Of a DNA stretch of 64,000 bases, positions 23,208 to 35,259 are shown piece after piece. Below the pieces are notes generated by a model that was not told where the DNA came from, did not search any database, and saw nothing but the letters and a program-made list of their open reading frames with translations. Positions within the stretch are counted from its first letter, which is position 1. Each line of letters begins with the position of its first letter. This DNA is from Porpolomopsis calyptriformis (Eukaryota > Basidiomycota > Agaricomycetes > Agaricales > Hygrophoraceae), in NCBI GenBank assembly GCA_951640195.1, contig OX621175.1, positions 558,001-622,000 on the forward strand, written 5' to 3'. The position numbers and the translations under genes were made by a program.

Positions 23208-23395
23208 TGTTACATCCCAGTTCCGATCAACTCCAATGAATTCCAATGAACTCCAATAACTCCAACAACTCCAAACACTCCATACTTTTCACATGTTTCC
23301 TACTTATGGCATCCTCTGTCGTCACTATGTCTCAGATATAATTATCTAGCAGGTATATAAGTACTGCATTTTTTCCTGTATCTGTGGACAGAATA
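23208..23395 (+). mobile_element. LTR remnant
   Basis: Begins TGTTACATCCC directly after a purine-rich tract and holds a TATATAA box at 23354-23360, as an LTR promoter would. It contains degenerate AACTCCAA-type short repeats (23222-23285). It is cut off at 23396 by the foldback element, and the far end was not identified. Orientation is uncertain because TGTTACA is the inverse of a typical TGTAACA end. Confidence 0.45.
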
Positions 23396-24140
23396 TTATT
23401 GCTATTTGCAGAGGAGTTTGCGGAGCATGAACTCTATTATAAATGTGGCAGATATTATATATGATCAATAACTCAAGAAATACTTGATGGATTTTTAAGA
23501 TTTTATAATGGAAAAATATATATTTACAAGGGCTAGGTGCCCCCATAGTTATCTTGGAGGATCTTAGCATTTGAGAGAAGTTATAGATATGTATTTACTT
23601 TTAGAGATAATATAATATGTGTAACTAATAACTTTTTAACTAAAATAGTTATTAAAAAGGTAGTAGTGTGAAAGTTGGTCTAATATTTAATACCTAGATG
23701 CCCCAATAGTTTAAAGTATATAATATAATATTTTACATCAACTGTAACCTATATATTTTGTATAATATTTTTCTAAATATTCTTCCAAAGAATACTTACC
23801 AATTCTAAGGATTTCTCATATATATAATATAGGGGCACCTAGGTATTAAATATTAGACCAACTTTCACACTACTACCTTTTTGATAACTATTTTAGTTAA
23901 AAAGTTATTAGTTACACATATTATATTATCTCTAAAAGTAAATACATATCTATAACTTCTCTCAAATGCTAAGATCCTCCAAGATAACTATGGGGGCACC
24001 TAGCCCTTGTAAATATATATTTTTCCATTATAAAATCTTAAAAATCCATCAAGTATTTCTTGAGTTATTGATCATATATAATATCTGCCACATTTATAAT
24101 AGAGTTCATGCTCCACAAACTCCTCTGCAAATGGCAATAA
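23396..24140. repeat. 745-bp foldback (long inverted repeat) element
   Basis: Two arms of about 310 bases (23396-23705 and about 23830-24140) are near-perfect reverse complements around an AT-rich centre of about 125 bases. Both arms translate to the same 55-residue fortuitous peptide on opposite strands. Only scattered differences separate the arms, so it is recent or maintained. There is no coding capacity. It could be a MITE-like foldback transposon, or a transcribed hairpin feeding RNA silencing. Confidence 0.9.
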
Positions 24141-24215
24141 CTAAGTCCTGTCATTTATCCAAATCTGATCTCCAAAATCAATTCCGAAACTTCGGACCTA
24201 ACAAGCCTGAGCAAT

Positions 24216-24763
24216 GGGCTGCCAGTCCCTCCTTCTGTCCTTGGACCCCTGGTCCAAGTCCTGTTTCTAGTTGTAAGCTCTAAACTCTCTCACTCTCTTT
24301 ATGTTCGTTGACTCCTTATCTTTTAGTGGAAGATCTATCGACATCATTGACTAATGTCAATATCAAGATCGAGGAGGAAGAAGTTCCTCCCAGTTTGTTG
24401 TGGAGTCCTACCAATGATTGGTTGGGTGAGGAAGCAAGAAAGATTGCAATGAGTTTTGTCGAGGGGAAGGCTGCTGAGTTACAGGCCTCTGGTGGAGATA
24501 CCAATAGGGCAATCTATTAGGGAAATAAGTTAGCTGCATTAGATAGTCAAGTAGTTTCAAGTTTCGTAGAGTTCTTGAGGGATAGTATGGTGCAGGAGAT
24601 TGCCAAGACAGACTAGTTTAAATAGTTAGTCAGACATGGACCTCCCTTTTGTACAAATAGTTTCTGCTGCCAATAAAGACAGCCCCCCTTCTAAAAAGAA
24701 CAGGCACAGAAAAGAGAGGAAAAGAATGGAATTTCAAGAGAGTGAATGCCAATTTTATGACAA
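24216..24763 (+). mobile_element. 3' fragment of the 1.7-kb TG...CA element (copy A)
   Basis: Homologous to 35689-36253 to the last base. Both copies end ...TGACA and share the AATAAA-containing tail and the last part of the spliced gene. Copy A is decayed: the Trp codon TGG of copy B is TAG, and the TATAAATAG box of copy B reads TACAAATAG. Homology stops abruptly on the left at GGGCTGCCAG. It sits at the truncated end of the gypsy-like protease region, so it marks an insertion junction. Confidence 0.85.
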
Positions 24764-27316
24764 TGGGTCCACCTTGGTTTTCAGATCCATCAGCATTCCA
24801 TATGGGGATTGGGGTTTCCAATCATGTTAAAGTAAAGTTGTGGCAAGTTGCAAAGGATTCATCCACAAAATTTCCAGAGGCTCCACTATCAACTAGAGCA
24901 GTGGCTAGAACATGTTGACCAGTGTTGGTAGCTTCAATCCAAATGTCCAAAATGAGTCTGAGATTGCCTTCTTTAAGAGTACTAAGAATTTGAAATAGAT
25001 TGCATGGAGTGGTGATACATTCTTGAGTAGATATGTCCATAATGGTAGGCAAAATGTTCGGACTCTTCAAAAACCCTGTTCTTTCAGTTCCTTGATGAGC
25101 TGAGCTTTTCTCTCCTTCGGCTAGTGATCAATCCCACAGTTGTCTACCACTCAGATAGTTTCCTCTGTAGTAGCTGGGGAAACCACCTCATCGACTCATT
25201 CCATCTCAATGTTTCATATATTTTGTCCTCATCCTTGTCCTGCATGTAATCTTCCTTGTTTTCTGGCAGAGGCACTACTTGATGGGTGCACTGACGAAGA
25301 AGAGGTGAAAGGGGAATTGGGACACTTGTTCACCCAATGACCTGGTTCTCTGCAGTGATAGCAGTTGCCTTGCAGAACTCGCGATATTGATGATGAGGAA
25401 GTTGTCTCCTGTTTGATAGGAGCAGAGGAGGGAGTTCGAGTTGCTGGTTAAGCCATGGTCTCCCTGGGAGTGGCACAATGCTCAAGTGTAAGTTCGAGAT
25501 GTTGTTAGTTGAAGATGGAAGCTTTTCTCTTCCATGCAGCAAGGGTGGTTGGGATGGGATCAAGGGCAAAGACTTTTTTGAGAATCCCAGGGTTAAGGCT
25601 GTTTCAGTAAAAAACCTTGAGCATATCGTCGTTGAATCCAGTTTCATCCACTGATACATCTGCTTCATGTATGAGAACTGAATACAGAACAAGGTGTGAG
25701 GATGACTATAAAGAGTCTCAACACAGTCTATAATTGATGATCATGGAAAGGGAGTCTTTGATTGTTTGCAAATGAGATTGATCAGGGGATCAGAGGAATT
25801 GGAGAATTGAAAGAGGAAGTCGAGAGGAAGTCTTAGAAGATCTAGACTTGAGAATGAAAGAGGAGTGAATATCTAACTTATTGGATCACTAGCTACAACA
25901 TACAGTATATATATCTTCTAGTACAAGGATCCCTTTGAATGTATATGATAAAAGGGGAGCCTCTCTAATGATCTAAGGGGAAGTAGTGAATGGGAATGAA
26001 GAAGTCAAATGAAAAGGGAGAAATAGAAGAGAACTGATGCCTTTGAATAGTGTCTTCCCTTTGATATACAAACTTTCATTCACATTTGGAAAGCTTTGAT
26101 TGTGTTCGGAGCGTTTGATGATTCTCGAACTCGTTTGGGACATTCGGGAGCTATTGAGAGCGTTCGTGTTCATATTCGAAGGACTTGATAGGCATCTAGT
26201 ATTCGAAGGACTTGATAGGCATCTAGTATTCATATAGTTGAATATATGGTGCTCAGGGGAAGGAGGGGTCATATCACTGTGAGAGCTCCAAATCATACAT
26301 TATAATTGTCCACAGTGGAAAGTCCTTGAGTTACCTTTTGAATCTTGACCTGTACTGTTGCCTTAGTATCAACATCTCCAAAGCTATCCTCAAGTTCCTC
26401 CAAAAAATCTTTGTAGTCAGCTCTGACCCATTAGGTATGATTAAATTCTTGAGTCTGCTGTTGGGCCTATGATTGGGCAACACCAATCTTCATGAATGAC
26501 AAGACATAGGTAATTTTCTATCTGTTGGACTATTGGCTGTCATCAAGAACTAGATGACAAGCTTGGATGAAGTTTAAGCATTTGGCTGCAGACCTGTTGT
26601 ATTCATTGGGTTTTGCAATCTTGATGGGGGGAGGAGCAGGTTGTTGAGGCAGGGGAGGTTGTTGAGGAGGCTGAGGGGGTTGAGGAGGTTGAGGCTGCTA
26701 TTGTTGTTGAAGCTGAGTGATCAGCTGGGTTTGTTGAGCAATGGTCTGCTTGAGTCAGCAGACAGTAGCCATTAAGGTCATGATGTCAATGGTAGGGGGG
26801 TTGGTGGGAGCATTGGTGGATGTTCCTGACATGTTGGCAGATGTTGAGGGTAATGGAGCTGTTGGGGGTGTCACAGAAGAAAGTTGAGAGTAAAGGGAAC
26901 CATATTGTCCTGGTGGAGTTGCAGCTCATTGATGGATTGGTCTTGTTGCTAAGGCTGAAGATGAAGAAAAGAGTCCTCTTGTTCTTGATCAAGTTCATGG
27001 TCCTAGGGGAGTGGGGGCAGCTGGTGTTTCTTCAAGATCCAAGGAAAAGGAAGGTTCTTGTTCTCAAATGGTAGCTGAAAAGGTTGATCTTGAAAGAGGG
27101 TTGTCATACTGTTCAATGTCTGAGTTGTCTGTGGAAGCCAGGATGGGAATGGGTAAGAGTGAGAGGAGTGATGTTGATGATCACAGTGGTAAAGTGGGGT
27201 TTGGATAAGCAAGTGGGAGAGAACCAGAAGGAAGTCTGATTCTTGTTATAAACCAGTTGTTCAGAACGCGTTTTTACTTCAGATGTTCTGTCCCAAGAGA
27301 TAAGGTATGGTTCCAA
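24764..27316 (-). pseudogene. Ty3/gypsy gag-protease, truncated and decayed
   Basis: Minus-strand remains of a gypsy retroelement polyprotein. From upstream to downstream they are a Gln/Pro-rich gag N-terminus (27200-26650), a gag core (about 26600-26330, containing NEYNRSAAKCLNFIQACHL and WVRADYKDFLEELEDSFG), a CCHC zinc knuckle (near 25340-25380: CYHCREPGHWVNKC) and an aspartyl protease (near 24900: ALVDSGASGNFVD). Several in-frame stops interrupt it. Directly after the protease the sequence is replaced by copy A of the 1.7-kb element, and no reverse transcriptase or integrase is found. The element is dead and 3'-truncated. Confidence 0.8.
26174..26227. repeat. 27-bp tandem duplication
   Basis: Two identical copies of a 27-base unit beginning ATTCGAAGGACTTG, inside the gypsy remnant. 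Confidence 0.9.
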
Positions 27317-27408
27317 GTCCTTGTTATTGGGTAGCTAACGAGGAATCAGACTTAAGGTCTGATACATACAAGAGGTCCACTTTATATACTAACTACTTAT
27401 TAGTGTAA

Positions 27409-27482
27409 GTCAGTGCAACATAACATGAGTTAGAGATAAGAATGAGTCAGTGCGACATAACATGAGTTAGAGATAAGAATGA
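27409..27482. repeat. 37-bp tandem duplication
   Basis: Two copies of a 37-base unit (GTCAGTGC[A/G]ACATAACATG...) differing at one base, upstream of the gypsy gag start on the minus strand. It lies in what would be the leader or LTR of that element. Confidence 0.9.
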
Positions 27483-28400
27483 GTCATTGTGATCAATGAC
27501 AAATTATAAGGGGGTGAAACATAGACAGAAATGAAGTAAGTCTACATATAGGTAAAGTCTTAGGATAAGGTAATGGGGAATCCTGAGGAAAGGTTATGGG
27601 GAATTCCAAGATAAGATAAGGGTTTACATGGAGATAAGGAAAGAGAAAGATGAAAAATTATGACTGTGACAAATACATAACAATTGTGTACCAATTACAC
27701 CAATTTACTTCTTGATAAAAAGCTTTTTGTCCTTATTTGAGGAAGTTCCTTGCCATTTTTGAGTGCCTCGAGTTGATGATGTTTACTTCCAGACTTATTG
27801 ATAAATTTATTCTTTGGTGAGCCTTAATTTAATCAATTTATTGGTTAAACTAATTTACTTCTGATTACATAGAACCTGTGCAAGACCAGCTGCTGCCTAG
27901 CTTCTGGTGCAACTGCAGCAGGTACTGCAGTGACCCACCCAAGAAGGTTTCACAAATGACATATAACTGATATACCAACAACCATGAGTATGATCTCTTC
28001 ATACTAGAATTCTGGGCATTATTGCAGTCCAGAAATGGGGGGAAATCTACAAAGAAGAATCAGCAGAATGGAGATGCAGATTGCCCCAGTAAAAGACAGA
28101 GATGGAAGGGGAAAGAGAAAGAAATACATGCCTTGGATACCAATATGTGTGAGGTGAGTTTCACCACCTGTATTTTTGACAGTAGTCACTTTAGCATGTT
28201 TCAGGAAAGGGGCAACTTTCTCAATGATGCAGGTGGTCATCCCCATCTCCAGACCCGCATCAACCAGTGCCTGACCCCCCCTCTGTGTCTTCTTCATCTG
28301 GGATGCCTAGATTAGGATCAGACTTGGATCCTAACCATGTGGGGTCAGGGGAATCAACTTGATGTGATCCAGGAAGCCTAGAGGATCAAGACAATCAGCA
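27483..28400. other. AT-rich repeat-derived spacer
   Basis: No intact gene. The right side probably contains the 5' part of the CACTA element that follows. A transcribed, stop-broken frame leads into the Tnp2 region. Confidence 0.4.
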
Positions 28401-30720
28401 AAACAATCCTGAATTTGGGGAAGGCAACTCTCACCTTCAAGATGATCAAGATGATATCCATGAAGGATAGAATCACTTCCAAATGGAAGAGATTCAAGCA
28501 GTGGAAGAGATGATTTGCATCATCTAAAACACACGTCTGGGTGATGGATACAATTCCCTGGACTCTGGTTCCCTTGCCTGCCTGTGTAACCTGCCTGAAG
28601 AGCATCTGTGTCTCAATGACCCAGATATACAACTGTCAATTGACATATATCTTTCAACTCAAAATACCTCTCAGGAGACTTACAATGCCATCCGCTAAAA
28701 CATCCTCAGGTGGTATCCTGATTCTGGGATGCTCTCACTTGATCAAGTCAAGTAGTGGGTTACTGAACTCACTGGTGTCATCTCTGTCACTCATGACATG
28801 TGTCCCAACTCATGTGTAGCATATGTTGGCCCCTTTACAAACTGCAATTGCTATCCCACTTGCAGCAAGGATCGATATGATCCAATCAAGAGTAACTTGA
28901 AAAAGGAAATCCCTCACCAACAATTCCATATGATCCCGATTGGCCCACAACTACAGGCCCTCTGGGGAACTCAGGAGGGCTCTCACAATATGTGATACTG
29001 CAACCAACACACTGAAGAACTTCTGGCTAAACTCACAGAAAATCAGGGTAATCTCAAGGTTTATGACAATGTTTTCTGTGGTAGCAACTACCTGGCACTT
29101 GTTAGGGGTGGGACTATCCAATCCAGTGACATGATACTCATAATGTCTATTGATGGTGCTCAGCTCTACAAAAATAAGTTGTCTAATACCTGGATCTGGA
29201 TCTGGATCATCCTCAATCTCTCGCCAGATGGCTAATACAAAAAGAAGCATGTACTCCCTAGCAGATTCATTCCAGGACCTAACCCACCTAAGAATCCCAA
29301 CTCTTTCCTGCTTCCTTCCCTTCACCATATTGCTGCCATCATGAACAATGGTCTCCCAGTTTGGGATGCCTTATGCAATCTCAAATTTATTTCAAATATA
29401 TATATTTTTACCTCTTATGTGCTGATGTAATCAGACTTGCACCTATCAGTGGTCTTGTTAGTCATCACAGAAAAAATGGCTGTCGGATCTACTGTGAGAT
29501 GCCTGGGTGTCACAAAAGGGGGAAACCCCACTATTATCCAGCTTGTTTAAAGCCTAGCAATAGCGGCAATAGGTCTGGGTCTCATCCAGACATCCCCTTG
29601 GATTCTCTCACAGGTGGATGTGAAGGCTGATACAATGACAACCTATGACACCTCAAAAATGCTGCAAACAAGACTCAATATAAGGCTCACTGTAAGGAGA
29701 CTGGGATCTGTAAACCCAGCCTCCTGAGCAGTCTCCCTTGATCGCTTCCAGTTCTGTGATGTTTCAGCCTGGATATAATGCACCTTCTAGCTCTTAATAT
29801 TCTGGATTTGCTTTTAGGACTCTGGCGGGGAACCTTGGACTGCGACAAAGATGATAACAAGTCAACATGGGACTGGGCAAAGAATTTGAGAAAGCCCACC
29901 ATCTGGAAGGAACACAGAAAGGCTGTTGCAGGTGCAACACCTTACCTCCCTAGCTCTTTTGATCAGCCTCCACATAATCCCACTGAGAAACTCAACAGTG
30001 GGTATAAAGCCTAGGAATTCCTGACCTATATCTATGGGCTAGGCCCTGGTGTCTTCTATGAAGTTCTGCCAGTACCTTACTGGCAGAATTTTTGTAAACT
30101 TATTTCAGGTATCCATCTTATCTCACAAAGGTTGATCACTATGGAACAACTCAGAAACATGCATCAATTACTCAATAAATTCAAAGAAGAGTTCGAACTT
30201 TTATACTACCAATGCAAACATGCCCATTTGCATTTCATCTGACCTGCTATTCACACTCTTCGCCACCTTGCACAAGAAGCAGCCTGTATTAGGCCTGATA
30301 TATGTTCTTCCCAATGGACTGTTGAGTGGACAATTGGCAACTTGGGGGAAGAGGTTAAACAACCTTCTAACCCATTTGCCAACCTTGCTCAATGCGGTAT
30401 TTGCCACTGCCAAACCAATGCCCTAAAGGCAATGGTACCCAACCTCAAAACACCTGACAAAGTCCCCAGAGGTGCTGTCAATCTGCAGGATTCTTACATC
30501 CTGCTCCAGGCTATGGATACTATCTCATGTCAAGTTCAATCACCCAAGGCAGTAGCTATCAACAAATACTTACGAGAAGCAGGAGACATAGAATGCTATG
30601 AGTCTGAGATCCACATCACATGATGGGCTCAACTTGGCCTTCCCAATGGTCAAGTTGCATAATCGGCATGGAAGAAGCCTTTGAAACCCTTAAACAAAGT
30701 TTGCATGGCACAGAACGTCA
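28401..30720 (+). pseudogene. CACTA/EnSpm Tnp2-type transposase, decayed
   Basis: Plus-strand remains of the large Tnp2-like transposase of fungal CACTA elements. Family-like stretches appear in order: YPDSGMLSLDQVK and VTELTGVISVTHDMCPNSC near 28720-28810, IPIGPQLQALW, MSIDGAQLYKNKLS (about 29143; the D is expected to be catalytic), KKKHVLPSRFIPGPNPPKNP, SLHHIAAIMNNGLPVWDALC, LWRGTLDCDKDDNKSTWDW, TPYLPSSFDQPPHNPTEKLN, IYVLPNGLLSGQL, and LNALKAM-like ends near 30430. At least ten stops or frame changes break it. Several stops sit where a CGA or CAA codon is expected. Confidence 0.85.
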
Positions 30721-31800
30721 AGGTAAGTATTCCTGATCATCTTATTATGTATTATGTTCTATCTATAGTGTGTATAGTTACAGCACAATAGCCATCTGGG
30801 GTTTGCAGAAGTACAATTCTACTTCTGTACCTATGTTTCTAGCCATCTATGCACCCTCGCCCTTATCTCTGAGTTCAGTCCACTGAACCCTTGGCTCCTA
30901 GAAATATCTTACAACACCCTGTAGTCTTGCAAGAAACAGGGTGCTCAAGGACTAACTGTAATCAATTGTATCAGTTGTTGCAATAATCCCACATCAGGCA
31001 ACTATACCAGGGAGGGAAGCTGAAGATCATTTTTTTGTGGTTAAGAAGACTGGGTTGGATGTAGCAGATATGGGGGGGTTCTGAGAGTGTCTGGAGGAGG
31101 TTGGGATGGATGGGAATGATACATAGTTATGGAATACATACTATACAGAAATACAGGACAAGTGGGATAATATAAACTGACTTTCACATCAATGTCCATC
31201 ATGGCGTCATCACACCAGTTCCACTTTCCCCCTAACTGGTCCCCCTCTAGCTCACTTTCATCCAGTCTTCACAATTTTTCTTCCCCTGAATCACTTCCAT
31301 TTCTGCCAAACCAGGTTCCCCAGCAAGAGTCCGATCCATGTATTTTTAGTGTTGAAGTATTTATCATCTTTTGCAGTTTTATGCTACTCACAATCTCTTT
31401 TCAAAGTCCTCGCAATCCAATTCCAACTATGTATCACAAGCCATCACATCTGCAAATCATACTGTACTTATTAACTTGAAAAACCCAACATATACCAAAA
31501 TGCATCAAGAGCTTCTCTGCTTATAGCAAGCAAACCATTTGCTTACCACAGAAAAGAACACATACCAGTGAGCTTTTGTATATATATACTGGTTATCTCA
31601 CACTTTATTATTCACTTTATAGGAACACATATACTATCCTTGTAAATATAGTGCTGCAACTGCTTTCAATCAACAACCCCCTCAATACCACTCCCCCTTC
31701 CACCTCTGGCCCTCATTCTATCTCACTCAACAATACCTCACTGCTGCATCTTTCAGGTATCACATGAGATGCAACTTAGCCAAAGGAATCTGATTACACA
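30721..31800. other. interior of the CACTA element, no intact ORF
   Basis: Between the transposase remains and the second ORF. Intron-like and low-complexity sequence with Ser/Pro-rich short frames near 31190-31470 and 31576-31767. I see no independent gene. Confidence 0.45.
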
Positions 31801-32990
31801 TGTGAACAGCTCAATAAACTATATTGGTCAAAAGTATCCTGGACTAGCCACAATAAATCCCAGGACTCTGATGGATCAAAAGGAAATAAGGGGAGGAGTC
31901 ATGCTGCACAGGGTATCAATGTAAATATGCAGTTTGTCATTGACAACTCAGGTAAGGCAGTCGACAGCTTCTGGACAATAGCCATCCATGTTATTGCATG
32001 CTCAATATGGTCTCACCTATCAGCCAATGGACTTGCACTAGATATGTGGGGCAGTATGGGTCTACTCATCACAGACATCTACTGAACTCAAATGGAGACC
32101 TGCTGTGAAGAACTTTGACTCTGCAAAGGCAGATGGAAGGCTGAACAAATTGCCTTTGACTATTATCCATCCTGGCGCGTTTCAAGGGAGAAAAAAGGAG
32201 CATTCAATTCCAAAGTCAAGATAGAAGATGACAATGAAGATAACAATGATAACAACAACAAAGAAAACATCCCAGCAAAGCGCAAGATCAAGGGTAGGGA
32301 TTTCACTGTTAAGAAATCCAAAGGTAACGATGCCAATGATAAGGCAGATACTATCCCAGATGCACCGCAGGATGGTGATACTGCCATCCCTGTTCCAAAG
32401 CAACCCCTTCTGAAGCCTATCCAGGTGTGTCGCCAATCCTTTCTTAGACTATCCATAGCTCACTGGGTACTCCATTTTTAGATAAATAATCCACTGTATG
32501 TACCCTTTCTGTGCATGATATCATTCATTGATCCCACTAACATGCAACTAATCAATAGGATGGGGATTTTACAACCATCTATCCCCCTCTGCACTCTCCC
32601 TTAGAGTCCCATGGCCCCACCTTTATCAAGTCCCATGATTGCTTCAACTTCTAAAACACTCACATCTACCCAAGCAGCAGACACATCAACCACTGAAGAA
32701 TCTGGCCCCTCCTCCACCAAAGCTGTGAATGCTCCATCTGCTGGAGATGCTGGAGATGCTGTGTCCACTCAATTCAGTAAACCCCACCCTACCAAAAGTA
32801 TGGTGACAAAGAGGGTTAGTTCAGGAGAAAAACCTGTGAAAGAATTTGGGGACAAACCTACCACAAGGTATGCCATTCCACAATGAGATTGCATGGAGAT
32901 CCAACAATCTGGAGGGGATGCAATGCAAGTTCCAGTTGTACTAGGACTCACTTTCTACCACAGAGAAAAAAGTCAGTCTTGTGCATTATA
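31801..32990 (+). pseudogene. second ORF of the CACTA element, decayed
   Basis: Plus-strand frames read QLNKLYWSKVSWTSHNKSQD, SKGNKGRSHAAQGINVNMQF, an acidic/Asn-rich stretch (DDNEDNNDNNNKENIPAKRK) and a Thr/Ser-rich segment in the 91-codon frame 32611-32883. Such an accessory ORF accompanies Tnp2 in related fungal elements as far as I recall. Stops interrupt it, and the function is unknown. Confidence 0.5.
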
Positions 32991-33320
32991 AGAACATGAT
33001 GTATTGTTCTAATCCATTCTGTACTTTCAGCGCTTCCAGAAGATGCTCAAAGATATGGTATGTCCACACATTTATCCTAAGCTCCCACATGCTCATGTTC
33101 TCTGCAAAGGCATCCCAATCCATGACTGCAACAGTCTGATGCTCTTATAGTGAGTTTTTCATCCCTCAAATTCACAATGGCTCCTCACACGATCTACAGT
33201 TATTTCACTCGGATAGCATAGTGAGTATGTCATACATATAGTTTTTAGGCAGATACTGATAGTCTCTATACAGTTTATTGTATCATTTATATCTCATAAT
33301 AACAAGCATGAGGGAAGTGG

Positions 33321-33447
33321 TGTAGAGATAGCAATTGTACTACATCCCATTAGTCATCATATTACATATTCATGAGTATAGGAATGTAAGAAGCTGCTGA
33401 CTACAGTTACAATGATTCATTAAGAATCCAAAGTACTACTACTAACA
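33321..33447 (+). repeat. 5' LTR of the copia element
   Basis: 127 bases, TGTAGAGATAG...CTAACA. It differs from the 3' LTR at about nine positions, mostly transitions (for example CAATTGTACT against CAATCATACT), so insertion is not very recent. The bases after it, GGTTATCGAGCCC, resemble a copia primer-binding site for a tRNA fragment. Confidence 0.93.
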
Positions 33448-34959
33448 GGTTATCGAGCCCTAATAGACCTATCATGACTGACACACTCCTTATCTTGAAT
33501 TCCTCCTCCATTGAAATCCCAAAACTCCATGACAATGGAACCAACTGGGCTGACTATGAGCTGCAAGCAAAAAGAGCCATGGGATCCAAAGGTTTAGTTG
33601 CCTATCTTGAAGGCCAAGCTACCAAGCCAGCCCCTTATCCAGAGGTCAATGGAGTCCCCATGGCAAACACAACCATGCAAGCCACAGATGAGGAAATAGA
33701 AAGTCGAGAAAAGAAAATCATGGACCATGAGCAAAAGGCATACCTTGCTCAACACATCATTCTCTCCACAACCTCACCTCATCTATTGCAAAAGATCATG
33801 AACTTCACCACTGCTAAAGCCATGTGGGCTGCTGTCAAACTTGATGCGACAACTAAAAGTGCCTTACACCATGTCGACATCCTCACACAGCTGCAAACAA
33901 TGAAATTTCCACACTCCACAGACCCAAAGGCCCACCTAGTAGATGTAAATGCTTATTTCACAAAAATGACTGAATGATATGAATACCTTCGTATCACCAA
34001 CCATCCAGTCCCTGAGCCTACATACATAAGCATAATTATAGCCTCCATGCCAGAGGTCTATCGAGCTACCATCCAAACCATTGAAACAACCATGGCAGTG
34101 ACAGGAACCAGTATAGCTCCTGACAAACTTGTCACTCTCTTTGTCTAAGAGGCAGAGCATCATGTGATCAAAGAATCCTAGGAAAAGATAGCTGAAGCAG
34201 CTATAGCTACCTCTCAGAAGCAACAACCCAAGCCCAAAAAGGCCAACCCCAACAGTACTGTAACTTGCAGGAACCCCCAATGTGCTAGACTAGGTCATAA
34301 AACTGAAGACTGCTTTGCCCCAGGTGGTCCTAAAGAAGGCCAAGGAAAATATCAGCTTCGCACCAAACAAAAGTATAAAGCCAACATTGCAAATGCTAAG
34401 GAGGAGATGTTCGCTTTCTGTACATCAGACTACTAATCCCTTGCAGCAGATCACAACATCAACCCATCCAAGGTCAACACCACCCTTGACAGTGGCGCCA
34501 GCCGCCACTTCAGCCCAAACTGCTCCCGCTTCTAAAACTACCTGTCACAACTATAGTTGCAAGTCTTTTCGTCAATCACAAGGCAGGCCTTGGAGCTTAA
34601 TAAGTCTAGTAGGATGTAGAAGAAAGTTCTGACGGGGACGTCCTCGTAAAGGGTGATGATTCCTTCTGAGTTAAGTTTTACTTCTACAAAGAAGTTGTTC
34701 TGCAAGTTGAATCCGTTGCGTGCCTCTGCTGAGAGTTTAGGGAATATGGGCATGAACGATTGGCTCAGTAGTTATGGGTTTATGTTTCTCTTTTCTTGTT
34801 CTGATGGAAAAGAACTCTGATGATTCTGATTGCGTTCGTGCTACTACAAGTAATCTCACAGGAGGACGAAGTGATGATCCGCTTCGCCCTCAGGGTTTAT
34901 ATAGTATTTCTAAAATAAGAGTCATTATGAGTCAGCCTCCACAGTCACCCCATTTTCTA

Positions 34960-35080
34960 GTGTTCACAGCCTTCAATTAAGGTTTGCCATTGTTCCTAGT
35001 CATTCTGCAAAAGGCTGTGTGCTTCTGATGACTCAATTCTATTGGGCACAGCCTTCCGCAGAATGAGGCTGTGTTATCTC
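34960..35080. promoter_or_regulatory. clustered CACAGCC / GGCTGTG motifs
   Basis: Four copies of CACAGCC or its complement occur in about 110 bases (near 34963, 35010, 35046 and 35064) upstream of the TATAAA box at 35205. They can form alternative hairpins or be binding sites. This is sequence observation only. Confidence 0.45.
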
Positions 35081-35259
35081 ATGACTGGTTTCTATTGTTC
35101 TTCTGGTCATGAGATCGCCGTTGTTTCTATCTCTTGCCTGGCGTATCGGGTTTCTCTTCTTTGACTGAGGAACCTCCTTTTGGTCTTCCCTTTGTGTCTG
35201 AGCATATAAAAGGTGTGGGGTTGTATCCCTACGCTTCAGTTCAATCCTTGTCAATCATC

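Noticed and set aside
23346..24283. Two identical peptides beginning MLRSSKITMGAPSP
   Set aside because: They are the two arms of the foldback element read on opposite strands, AT-rich and without any family match; not a gene pair.
26178..27490. Short tandem duplications considered as a CRISPR-like array
   Set aside because: Only two copies each, directly adjacent without spacers, in a eukaryotic retroelement remnant.
34538..34753. 71-codon minus-strand ORF at the left end of the nested element
   Set aside because: Looks mildly protein-like but has no upstream continuation and crosses the insertion boundary; not annotated as a gene.
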